A DNA stretch of 64,000 bases, from NCBI GenBank assembly GCA_963665265.2, contig OY762224.2:3410001-3474000 (forward strand), given 5' to 3'. Below are positions 8,858 through 18,900 of this stretch, in pieces (the stretch's first letter is position 1; each line of letters opens with the position of its first letter). Under the pieces are notes generated by a model, which saw only the letters and a program-made list of their open reading frames with translations, ran no database searches and was not told where the DNA came from. The DNA comes from CAXXHQ01 sp963665265. Lineage in GTDB: Bacteria > Planctomycetota > Planctomycetia > Pirellulales > Thermoguttaceae. Position numbers and translations under genes: made by a program.

Positions 8858-10015
8858 ATGATACGCTTGGCCGGCGGCGACGCCGTTTGGATCGTCGACA
8901 CGACATTACGCGACGGCGAGCAAGCGCCGGGAGTCGTTTTCTCGCCTGAAGAGAAGATAGCCCTTGCGGAAGCGTTAGCCGCCGCCGGCGTTTCGGAAAT
9001 TGAAGTCGGAACGCCGGCCGTCGGCGAAGAGGAGATCGAATCGATTCGCGCAATCGCTCGCTTAAAACTACCGGCGCGAACGATCGTGTGGTGCCGTGCG
9101 ACGCGCGATGATTTGGCCGCCGCTTCAAAATGCGAAACCTCGGCCGTTCATCTGTCAGTTCCTGTATCAGCCATCCAAATCAAGGCTTTCGACAAAACGA
9201 AGGACTGGATTCTGGAGCAACTGCGTAAAACGGTCGAACAAGCGAGACGGCACTTCGCCTACGTGTCGGTCGGCGCGCAAGATTCATCGCGAGCCGGTCT
9301 GCAATTCGTTGCAGAGTGCGCCGCTGCGGCGAGAGAGGCCGGCGCCAATCGCTTTCGAGTCGCCGATACCGTCGGCGTTTGGGATCCCTTCGAGACTTTT
9401 GATTTCATTACCGAGTTAAAAGATAAAACTTCTGGAATAGAAATCGGTTTTCATGCCCACAATGACTTAGGCATGGCGACTGCGAATTCGCTGGCTGCAA
9501 TTCGTGCCGGAGCCGATAGCGTGGACGTGACAGTCAACGGATTGGGCGAAAGAGCGGGAAACGCGGCCTTGGCCGAAGTGGTAATGGGCCTGCAAACCGT
9601 TCTACGCCGACCATGCGGCGTTCGTCCGACGCATTTGCAGCTCCTTTCAAAACAAGTTTCGAAATCGGCGATGCGCACGATCGCCGCGGACAAACCGATA
9701 GTCGGCGAGGCGGTCTTCTCGCACGAGTCGGGCATCCATGTGCGAGGAATGCTCAAAGATCGGAGGGCTTACGAACCGTTCGCCGCCGAAACCGTCGGAC
9801 GCCGTAGCGAAATAGCTCTTGGCAAGCATTCGGGAGCGGCGGCGATTCAACATGCTCTAGATGCACAAGGAATAACAATTAAGCCGGCGGAACTCGCCGA
9901 AGTTTTAACCGAGATTCGAGCCCGAGCAAGGGCAAAAAAGAATTCGGCCGCGGCGGCGTCGGACTCGCGCGACAATTTTGTCGCGCATGCGCAAACAATT
10001 GACGCATCGATCTAA
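8858..10015 (+). CDS. nifV: Homocitrate synthase NifV
   Basis: This 385-residue protein is in the isopropylmalate/homocitrate synthase family (DRE-TIM metallolyase). It condenses acetyl-CoA with 2-oxoglutarate to give homocitrate, the organic ligand of FeMo-co. The DTTLRDGEQAPGV motif at 15-27, HAHNDLGMATAN metal-site motif, and NGLGERAGNAALAEVVMGL are all present. The C-terminal FSHESGIHVRGMLKD segment is typical of the NifV/HCS branch. No LeuA-type regulatory domain follows, matching NifV length. Context between nifB, a ferredoxin and molybdenum genes favours NifV over a lysine-pathway homocitrate synthase. Confidence 0.93.
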   Translation: MIRLAGGDAVWIVDTTLRDGEQAPGVVFSPEEKIALAEALAAAGVSEIEVGTPAVGEEEIESIRAIARLKLPARTIVWCRATRDDLAAASKCETSAVHLSVPVSAIQIKAFDKTKDWILEQLRKTVEQARRHFAYVSVGAQDSSRAGLQFVAECAAAAREAGANRFRVADTVGVWDPFETFDFITELKDKTSGIEIGFHAHNDLGMATANSLAAIRAGADSVDVTVNGLGERAGNAALAEVVMGLQTVLRRPCGVRPTHLQLLSKQVSKSAMRTIAADKPIVGEAVFSHESGIHVRGMLKDRRAYEPFAAETVGRRSEIALGKHSGAAAIQHALDAQGITIKPAELAEVLTEIRARARAKKNSAAAASDSRDNFVAHAQTIDASI

Positions 10016-10033
10016 TTCTGAAAGGGAAGTAGC

Positions 10034-10243
10034 ATGAAAATCAGCGCTCGCAATGTTTTGAAGGGCAAAGTCAAGAAAATCATCGTCGGCGAAGTGAATA
10101 CGGAAGTCGTGATTGAGGTCGCCGGAGGCGCCGAAGTGGTCGCCATGATCACGAAATCGTCGGCCGACGGACTTGGATTGAGCGAAGGGAAATCGGTTTA
10201 CGCGGTCATTAAGGCCAGTAACGTCATGGTCGGCGTCGATTAA
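10034..10243 (+). CDS. Mop-type molybdate-binding protein (molbindin)
   Basis: This 69-residue protein is a single TOBE/Mop domain: MKISARNVLKGKVKKIIVGEV at the start, then VAMITKSSADGLGLSEGKSVYAVIKASNVMVGVD. Such molbindins form oligomers that bind molybdate and buffer it in the cytoplasm; some are encoded near nif genes. GGGAAG lies ahead of the ATG. It is 18 bp after nifV and 61 bp before modA, linking homocitrate synthesis to molybdate uptake in one transcription unit. A role in feeding molybdenum to FeMo-co synthesis is inferred from position. Confidence 0.9.
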   Translation: MKISARNVLKGKVKKIIVGEVNTEVVIEVAGGAEVVAMITKSSADGLGLSEGKSVYAVIKASNVMVGVD

Positions 10244-10304
10244 TCGCAGTTTGCGAAGAGTTCGCTGATCTTTCATGAACATGTCGCAGAGAGGGAACCG
10301 CACT

Positions 10305-11102
10305 ATGCACGAATCGGCGTCGTTTCGTTCACTGGGTTTTATCGTCGTTTTATCATCGCTCGTTTTGAGCGCTTCGTCGTTAAAGGCGGCGGAGTCGCCG
10401 AAGCGAATTCAGCTTTTCGCCGCGGCGAGCACGAGCAACTCGATTGACGAAATCAAGAAGGAATTCACGCGACGCACCGGCGTCGAAGTCGTGACGAACT
10501 ACGCCTCCTCGGCCACGTTGGCGAATCAAATCGTCGGCGGAGCCGACGCCGATCTGTTCCTCTCGGCCGATTTGAAATGGGGAAAATTCTTGGCCGCTAA
10601 AGGTTACGCCGTTAAGCAATCGATCCTACTCGGCAATACGCTAGTTGTGGCGGTCGGCGCTAAATCCCAACTGGAGATAAAAGAGCCGAAAGATTTATTA
10701 CAGCCGAGTATCCGACATCTAGCCTTGGGCGACGTAAAGTCGGTCCCGGCCGGAAAATACGCCAAGCAGGCGTTGACCAAGCTCGGCCTGTGGTCGCAAA
10801 TGGAGCCGAAAGTCGCTGCGGCCGACGACGTTCGACACGCGTTGAATTATATCGAAACCGGGGCCGCCGAAGCGGGAATCGTCTATGCGACCGACGCCGT
10901 GCAGAGCAAAAAGGTCAAAGTAGCCTTATCGTTGCCGAACAATCTCACCGAACCGATTCTCTATCCGATGGTCTTAATTAAAAAGAGCGATGCCAATCCG
11001 GCGGCCGAAAAGTTCTACGCCGAACTTTCCTCGCCCGAGTCGTTGGAAATCTTCCGAAAATACGGTTTTGACGTTTTACCGAAGACATCGGCCGAGAAGT
11101 AA
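10305..11102 (+). CDS. modA: Molybdate ABC transporter substrate-binding protein ModA
   Basis: This 265-residue exported protein binds molybdate outside the cytoplasmic membrane and delivers it to ModBC. A hydrophobic signal segment (GFIVVLSSLVLSASSL) ends near KAAES. The mature part shows the family pattern AAASTSNSIDEIKKEFTRRTG, then YASSATLANQI and the later ETGAAEAGIVYATDA segment. I chose the ATG at 10305, preceded by GAGAGGGAA; ATG codons at 10275 and 10281 are in frame but fit less well. modB begins 5 bp after the stop, so the three mod genes are one unit. Confidence 0.93.
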   Translation: MHESASFRSLGFIVVLSSLVLSASSLKAAESPKRIQLFAAASTSNSIDEIKKEFTRRTGVEVVTNYASSATLANQIVGGADADLFLSADLKWGKFLAAKGYAVKQSILLGNTLVVAVGAKSQLEIKEPKDLLQPSIRHLALGDVKSVPAGKYAKQALTKLGLWSQMEPKVAAADDVRHALNYIETGAAEAGIVYATDAVQSKKVKVALSLPNNLTEPILYPMVLIKKSDANPAAEKFYAELSSPESLEIFRKYGFDVLPKTSAEK

Positions 11103-11107
11103 TAGCG

Positions 11108-11803
11108 ATGTTATTTATTCCGACCGCCGAAGAATGGATCGCGTTGCGGCTAAGTCTATTGACGGCGACCTGCTCGGCGTGCATCGGTCTAATTCCGGCG
11201 ATGGCGTTGGGCTATCTTTTGGCTCGTAAATCGTTTCGCGGGAAATGGGCCGTCGAAGTGGCCGTAAATTTGCCGCTGTCGCTCCCGCCGGTCGTTACCG
11301 GCTATCTATTGTTAGTTTTACTGGCTCCGTCGGGAATTATCGGCGGGCCGATTCAACGCTGGTTCGATTGTAAAATCGTCTTTACCTGGCAAGCCGCCGC
11401 TCTGGCTTCGACCGTAATGAGCTTTCCGCTTGCAGTTCGAGCGGTCCGATTGGCGTTTCAGTCCGTCGATCCGCGATTGGAGCTTGCCGCGAGAACGCTC
11501 GGCGCAAGTCGCATCGGCGCATTCTTTGCAATAAGCTTGCCGTTGGCGATGCGCGGCGTCGTGGCCGGTTGGACCTTGGCCTTCGCTCGAAGCTTGGGCG
11601 AATTCGGCGCGACGATCATGATTGCGGGTAATATCGAGGGAGAGACTCGCACGATTCCGCTGGCGATTTATTCCTTGGCGAATCGTCCAGGGGGGATGGA
11701 TGAAGCGTGGCGACTCGTCGCGTTGTCGGTCGTTCTCTCTTGCGGCGCGCTAGCCATGAGCGAGTATCTTGAACGGAGGCGATCGCATGACGCCCTCGCT
11801 TAG
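11108..11803 (+). CDS. modB: Molybdate ABC transporter permease ModB
   Basis: This 231-residue integral membrane protein forms the molybdate channel. It has several hydrophobic segments (for instance LSLLTATCSACIGLIPAMALGYLLA and LPLSLPPVVTGYLLLVLLA) and the EAA-type coupling loop for ModC, ELAARTLGASRIGAFFAISLPLAMRGVVAG, followed by the ModB-typical AFARSLGEFGATIMIAGNIEG. Its end overlaps the modC start by 17 bp, suggesting translational coupling. Confidence 0.94.
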   Translation: MLFIPTAEEWIALRLSLLTATCSACIGLIPAMALGYLLARKSFRGKWAVEVAVNLPLSLPPVVTGYLLLVLLAPSGIIGGPIQRWFDCKIVFTWQAAALASTVMSFPLAVRAVRLAFQSVDPRLELAARTLGASRIGAFFAISLPLAMRGVVAGWTLAFARSLGEFGATIMIAGNIEGETRTIPLAIYSLANRPGGMDEAWRLVALSVVLSCGALAMSEYLERRRSHDALA

Positions 11804-12860
11804 TTTTCATTGTCGCCATCGTTATGCGGACGGTTTTCAACTGGACGTCGCTTTTGAAACCGCTCATCGTTTCACGGCAGTTTTCGGGCCGTCTGGCAGC
11901 GGTAAATCGAGCGTGCTCTCGGTCATCGCCGGATTGTTGCGACCGCAAGAAGGACAGGTGACGGTCGGCAAAAATGTTCTCTTCGACACGAAACGAAAAG
12001 TCTTCGTTCCGCCGGAACGCCGTTGCATCGGTTTCATTTTTCAGGATTCGCTTCTTTTTCCCCATTTAAGCGTAAAAGATAATCTGCTCTTCGGAAGAAA
12101 GCGTCGGCGATCGATTCGACCGCAAATTAGCCTTGAACGAGTGACCGAAGCGTTGGAGATCGGGCCACTATTGAATCGTTCGCCGGCGACGCTGTCGGGC
12201 GGAGAACGACAACGAATCGCCCTAGGGCGTGCCGTTTTAAGCGAGCCGGAATTGCTCGTGATGGACGAACCGTTGGCCTCGCTTGATGATTCCCTCAAAG
12301 ATCGGGTCTTGCGTTACGTCGAACTGGCGTCGAATGAGTGGAACTTGCCGACGATTTACGTAACCCATGGGCAAGTGGAGGTTCGCCGCGCGGCGCAATG
12401 GGTCGTCATGATAAACAACGGAAGCATCGTTGCACAAGGGACGCCGGAAGACGTTCTTACTCAGCCTTCGGCGTTCGTCGCCTCGAACTCAGGCGCGCCA
12501 GTGAATCTTTTGCGAATTGAGAACGTATTTGAACAAGGGACGGCGAAAAAGGCGAAGATCTGCGATCAAGAATTGCTGTTGCCGTCCTTCGCGGAAAGCA
12601 TGACTCCGCATTTCGTGCAGTTTCGCCCCGGCGACGTGATGCTAGCTCGCCAAGACGCGACGGGCGTTAGCGCGAGAAATCATCTGCGAGGCCGGATTCG
12701 TCGCATGCTGCCGATAGAACGCACGCTCTTCGTCGCCGTTGACGTCGGGCAAATTCTTTGGGCCGAAATCACTCCGCAAGCCGCCGAGGAGTTGCGACTG
12801 GCTGTGGGCGATGAAATCTTCTGTCTGCTAAAAACAAACGCCATAAAGGCCGTTGAGTGA
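11787..12860 (+). CDS. modC: Molybdate ABC transporter ATP-binding protein ModC
   Basis: This 357-residue ATPase powers molybdate import. Visible are Walker A (GPSGSGKSS, near 34-42), Q-loop (FIFQDSLLFPHLSVKDNL), signature LSGGERQRIALGRAV, Walker B (LLVMDEPLASLD) and the switch histidine (YVTHGQVE). A C-terminal TOBE-type region (about 290-357) is the molybdate-sensing domain found in ModC. ATG at 11787 has a strong GGAGG site at 11775-11779; a TTG 18 bases upstream is in frame but unlikely. It is the last gene of the nif-mod run and faces the convergent calpain gene 110 bp away. Confidence 0.94.
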   Translation: MTPSLSFHCRHRYADGFQLDVAFETAHRFTAVFGPSGSGKSSVLSVIAGLLRPQEGQVTVGKNVLFDTKRKVFVPPERRCIGFIFQDSLLFPHLSVKDNLLFGRKRRRSIRPQISLERVTEALEIGPLLNRSPATLSGGERQRIALGRAVLSEPELLVMDEPLASLDDSLKDRVLRYVELASNEWNLPTIYVTHGQVEVRRAAQWVVMINNGSIVAQGTPEDVLTQPSAFVASNSGAPVNLLRIENVFEQGTAKKAKICDQELLLPSFAESMTPHFVQFRPGDVMLARQDATGVSARNHLRGRIRRMLPIERTLFVAVDVGQILWAEITPQAAEELRLAVGDEIFCLLKTNAIKAVE

Positions 12861-12896
12861 GCGGCGAACAAGGAACGAACCCGCGATATCAAGGTT

Positions 12897-12939
12897 AGCG
12901 TCGCAATACGCTAGCGAAACAGACGCATATTGCGACGCT
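12897..12939. terminator. Inverted repeat between convergent modC and calpain genes
   Basis: An 11-bp perfect inverted repeat (12897-12907 with 12929-12939) with a 21-base spacer sits midway in the 110-bp gap between two convergent genes. There is no T-run on either side, so it is a candidate bidirectional terminator by position rather than by the full intrinsic pattern. Confidence 0.45.
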
Positions 12940-12970
12940 GCGGCATCCTCATTACGCACGACTTGCGGGG

Positions 12971-15900
12971 TTATAGCAGAAAATACATTTCCTCCTCGGC
13001 GAATACGGCGTCCGCGGCTTCATCAAGCTGCGCTACTTTTTTATTCGCACGAAGATGACGCACGATTTCAAAATCGGCGAACGAATCCGTCGACTCCGTA
13101 GCCGTCGCCAAAGCGACGTAGTCGGACGAAGCATCCTCCGTCACGCCGACCAATGGCAGTTTTCCGGCGGAGTTGACGCCTGTCGAGAAATCCACGCATA
13201 ACGAAGCGATAGCTTCCGCTCGAGCTTGAATCTCGTTCGGAAGGCTTGTCGCTTCTCGCCGATTATCAAAGAACGGCTGCAACGCGATGCGGTTGAAAAT
13301 CGATTCGCTCGAAGTCGTAGAAACGCTATTCATCGAATTGGCGAAACCGGGCGCCGCATTCATCGCAAGCGACGCTGCCAAAGCGGAGCTCCCGCTCGCG
13401 AGTGCGACGGAAGAGGCGGACGCCCTAGAAACGGAGGCGAGCGCCGCGCCGGCAGGCGTCGTGCCGGAAGGATCGACGGCGACCACGTACGTCAAATCTC
13501 TCCCTAACACGTCCGTCGGTTGGTTATATCCCCACGGATTTTTAAGAATAAACCGCTCGTCATTTGCCGTCGAATCGTAGTAGTGACCAATGATGGGATA
13601 AGCATGATCGCCAACAATATTATAATCTGAAAGCGAAACGTTGAGTTGCCCATAACAGACGGCCATACCTGAGTCCAAGGCCGCGATCATCGAAGCTTCA
13701 TCGTATATATTGGAACCCCAGTTACCTGTTACCGCGCAATAGACTTCCGTGTACCATCCCCTCTCAAGACTGCCGTAGGAATTCACGGTCGCACGATTCG
13801 CATTGCCGGTTTCGCACCATTGAGCGTAGGCTTTTTCGATGAGCGGAATCCACAATCCATGCCACCATCCTGCGCCATAATTTATGCCCCAGGAGGTCCA
13901 TAAAGGCAAGGCCTGATCGACCGTAACGTAGTCGGCTTGGTTCGTTCCAATCTTGTAAAAGCGAACCGTCCAAGTGCCGTCGCCGTTGTTGACGAACATA
14001 TTCGAAATGGCGCTTTGCGACGCGTTTGCCAAGGCGCCGAGCGAGGCTATCAACCAGCAATCGCCGATATAGCCTTGATACATATCGTCCCAACTGAAGA
14101 GTCCGTCGCTGTCGGCTAAAGTACCGCTAAAAGTTCGATACCACCCGGGACACTCCGGATGATCGCTTCCCAAGAACCATTTATTAATCAAACTAGTGAG
14201 CTGAGTTGCGCTGCTTCCGACGGCAAGATTGCCTAACGTCGCGCCTTGATAATGGGCGTTCGCCGTATTGCCTAGAATGACGTCCCGCGCCAAAACGTAG
14301 ACGTAATCGGGCATGTCAATTATCTGCGGTACGCTAACCAGCAATTGAAGATCATGGAACTCGGCTGCAGTGACTGCGCCGCGAGCGACGACGCTGTTAA
14401 GTATAGAAATCATCTCCGTTCGATTGATCAACTTATCCGAATTATAACTTAGCGCCTCTTGGTAAAGCGCGGAGTCTTGCCAATCTAGGGAGCCAAGCCC
14501 GGTAATCACTCCGGAACCTATTTGCAGTAGCGTGGGCTGCGTCGCCGACCACGAGGAGAACTCCACGACGCAGGTTCCGGCCTCGCCCCAAACGGAACCG
14601 GTAAAAACGGGAGCTCCGACCAGCGATAAAGTTCCGGAGCCAAGCTTATCGAGAACGCCGACGCCGACGACGTCGGAGGAAACCGCCACGGAGCAGGCGG
14701 CGACGTCAAAGACCGTGAAGTGCGGAATTGAAATTTGTCCGCCGGAAATCGTGTAGTTGCCAGAAGCGAAATGAACGGAGGTCGCATCCACCGAGCCGGT
14801 AATCGTGATCGAACCGCCGCCGGAGAAGTAAGCGGCGCTGTCGACGACCCAAGACGTCAAGGTGCCGTCCGCGTAATGCCAAGCGTTCGCCGCGTTCCAA
14901 TCGCCGTCACCGCCGTTCCAGTATAGCGTTTGCGGCCGGATAACGGTTCCCGAGCCGATAATCGTCGTCCCCGACGGACACGATTGCGGATTGACGAAAT
15001 ATAACGTTCCGTCCGCAGCGTTCGTTACGCCCGTATACGTATTCGTACCGGTTAAAATGAGCGTGCCGGAAGTGTTCTTAATTAGGTCGGCCGAGCCGGT
15101 CAGATTGGCGGTAATCAGACCTTCACTAACATACATAGCTGAATTAACCGCCAGCGTGCCGTTAAGAATTGAGCCGCCTGCAAGCCAAACGCCCGATAGC
15201 GGCAAGATTGAATTATCAATACCGTTGAGGTCAAGGGTCGCTCCTCCAAGAACTGAAAGATTGCCGGAGCCGAGAGCGCTAACGCGACCGACTTTAAGCG
15301 AACCTTCCGCAACGCATACCTCTCCCGTGATAAACCAATTATTGCCGGTAAGGGTAAGATTGCCGGAGCCCGCTTTATAAAGCGTCCCCGAGCCGGAGAT
15401 AGTATTAGATAAAGCAAAAGAGTTTGATGCCGTAACTAAAAGCTCGCCATCGTTGATTATAGCCCTCGTGATTAGCGGAGCGCTAATTTCAAGCGTGCCC
15501 TCATTACAAATAGTCGTCAATCCGGTATACGCCGTTCCTCCGGTAAGCGATAGCCAACAACCGGATACAGTCAAACCCACGCCGAGACTGCTTGTGTGGA
15601 GCGGATCCGAGATATCGCCGGAGAAGGAACCGCCTCCCGTAACAACCAAAACCCCCTCCTCGGAGGCGTTGAGGTTGGTGATGAGGCCCGAACCGGCTAA
15701 TCCAACTACTGTCGTCGAATGGCCGCTTAGATTGAGAATTCCGTCTACTTGAAGATTGCCGCAACCGAGAGCATTTTCGCTGCCGACATTTAAAGTCACG
15801 CCAACCTCGATCGTCGTCCCCCCGGAATAAGCGTTTCCGCCAGTCAATGTTACGTTTGCGAGAACGTCAACGGCTAAGCGATAATTATCGTAATCTATCA

Positions 15901-18900
15901 ACTGCCCGGCGTATGAGCCTCCATTGAGCGAAAGCTTCGCATCTCTCCCTGTGGACCAGATTACGCTGTCGCTATCTCCTCCTAAGGCCCCATAAATTGT
16001 CAGATCATAACCGTTCAAGTCGATTGTACCGCGAGTCAGCGTCACGTTGCCGTAGCCGAGCGACATGTCGTCGCCGGTTCTGACCGTCGCATCAATAATT
16101 TCAGCGCCGCCGGTAAAGAAATTAGAACCTAAGAACATCAATTCATTTCCATATCCCGTCACTCGCAGGGAAACACGGCTCGTTCCATCAACAAGAGTTC
16201 CCTGGTACCATCCTCCGTTGTTTATTTGTAACGTCGAGGAGGCGTTTCTTGCGTTATCAGTTATCGAGCCGCCCGCGCCGCTAATCCGTTTGATTTCGAC
16301 GTTATAGCCGTTCATGTCGAGCGTTCCGCCGTTCATCGTCAGATCGCCCTTATTCAGAGCCGTCACATTCCCGACAATGATCGTTCCGGAGTCGATTTGC
16401 GTGCCGCCCGTAAAGGTATTGGCGGCGGAAAGCGTAAGCTTGCCGTTCAAAGTCTTGACGACTTTGCCGGCGCCCGAAATGACGCTCGATATGACCGTGC
16501 TACCAAGACCGCCGACGGCGAAGGAATTGATGGAGGTAATTCCGGCTGTAGCGATCGTGAGCGTTTGAGTGGAGGTCGTCACGTCGACTTCTCCGCCGCC
16601 GCTCAAGACGTTGAAGCCGCGAATATAAGTCGCCGACGTGCCGGTGTAGGAAAGTATCCCTTTATGACCGCTCCCGTCGCCAAGAACGACCGCGCTCGTC
16701 GCGTTGCCCAAATTGCTCGCCCCGCCGCTGACGACGATCGAAGAAGCGCTCAACGTTCCTTGCTGAATCCGGGTGACGCCGGTATAAGCGTTAGCGCCGC
16801 TTAGAGTAAGCGTTCCCGCGCCGATCTTCGTCAAACTTCCGACGCCGAAAATGACGCTTGAAATCGCCGTGTTGCCCAAACCGCCGATCGTAAACGCGCC
16901 GCTTGCCGAGATATTGCCCGTCGCAATCGTTTCCGTTCGGCCGCTAACGGCGACGTCAAATTCTCCGCCGCCGCTTAGGATGTTCAAGCCGCGAGTAAAC
17001 GTTCCGTTCGCGCCAGTGTAGGAAAGAATGCCCGTGTGTCCGGAAGTATCTCCGAGAATGACGGCGCTGGTCGAGTTTCCTATATTGCTCGCCCCGCCGC
17101 TGACGGCGATCGTCGCCACGCTCAGCGTTCCCTGCTGAACGGTCGTCGTGCCGGTATAGGTGTTGGCTCCGCTGACGGTGAGCGTTCCGGTTCCGGCTTT
17201 GAGGAGTCCGCCGCTCCCGCTGACGACTCCGCTTAACGTCCAAGCGTTCGAGCGATTCACGGCTAGCGTCCCGTTGTCGACGACGGCTCCGACCAAGGAA
17301 CCGGTCGTTCCGCCGGAGCCGATCTGCAGCGTGCCGCCGGTGATCGTCGTTCCGCCGCTATACGTGTTCGCGCCCGTCAGAATGAGCGTGCCGCTCCCCG
17401 CCTTCGTCAGACTGCCGGAGCCGCTAATCACGCCGCTTAAGGTCAGCGTCCCCGAAATATCGACGACCAGCGAACTGTTGTCGACGATATTGCCCACGAC
17501 GCTTCCGCCGGCCCCTCCCGCTCCGATCTGCAGCGTCCCGCCCGAAATCGTCGTTCCGCCGCTATACGTGTTCGCGCCGGAGAGAACGACCGTGCCCCCC
17601 GCTGAAACGAACGCGACCTTCTTCGTTCCGCTCTCCAGCGCGTCGTTAATGGATCCGGAGAACGTGCAATCGCCGTTCACCGTCAGCGTCGAATTCGACG
17701 TCGTGCTGCTGTTGCCGACCGTGCCGCCTCCTGTCAAACCGTTGATCGTCAGCGAATAGCCGCCTAAATCCAACGTCGCATAGACGTCGACCGGTCCGAC
17801 GCCGAGCGCGGCATTGTCGCCGACCTTCAACGTGCCGTAAGTATAATCCCAAGTTCCGCCGCTGTACGTATTGGCTCCCGAAAGCGTTAAGTCTCCGCCA
17901 TATAGTTTTAAGGTAATCTGATTGACGCCGTCATCGTAAATGTGGCCCGCGTACCAGCCCCCCTGATACACTACCAAACCGGCCGAAGCGCCGGAATTAA
18001 TAATTCGGCCGTCGGCCAGACCGTACAAGCCGCCGTAAACGTAGGTCTCATAGCCGTTCATGTCGACGACGCCGGAATCCAGCGTCAGATTGCCGTAGCC
18101 CAACGCGGTCTCGCTGTCGATCTTCAGCTCGCCCCCTTCGACTTCCGTGCCGCCGGTATACCAATTCGCGCCGGATAGAGAGAACGTGTCGCCCCATCCC
18201 ATCGATCGAACGGCCAGATTCAAGGCTCCCGCATCTCTGATTTGACCTCGGAAAACGCCCCCTTCGTCCACTTGCAACGTCGCAAAACCGCCGTCGTTCC
18301 AAATAAGGCTGCTCGAATCGTCGCTAGTAAGGTGACGCACCTCCAAATCGTGACCGTTCAAGCTGACCGTGCCGCCGGCCATCGATAAATCGCCGAGCCC
18401 CAACGCCGTGTCGCTCCCCAATTGCACGGTCGCTCCGTCCACGAACGTGCCGCCGGAATAATTATTGTCGCCGCTAAGAACGAGAGAATCGCCCCAACGC
18501 ATAACCCACAACGAGATGCTATGCCCAAGCTGATCGTCCGCGATCCGCCCGGCGAAATTTCCTCCTTCGCTAATCGCGAGGCTCGCCGCGCCGTCGGTGT
18601 TCGTGATTAAACTTCCCGCGTCGCCGTAAAGATGCAAGGCGAACACGTCATGCCCGTATAAATCAAGCGTGCCGCCAAGTACCGTGACGTTCCCGTAGCC
18701 AAGGGCCCAATTGTGCCCGGTCTTGAGCGTTCCCGCGTTCACGGTCGTTCCGCCGTGAAGATAGAAGTTATCGCCGGTCAACGTAAGCGTTCCCGCTCCG
18801 TTTTTCGTCATCCCGCCGCTTCCCGCGAGCGTGCCTGAGTAGGTCCAATCGTCGGAACGATTAAAGACGAGTTGGCCGTTGTCGGTTATATTCCCGACGA

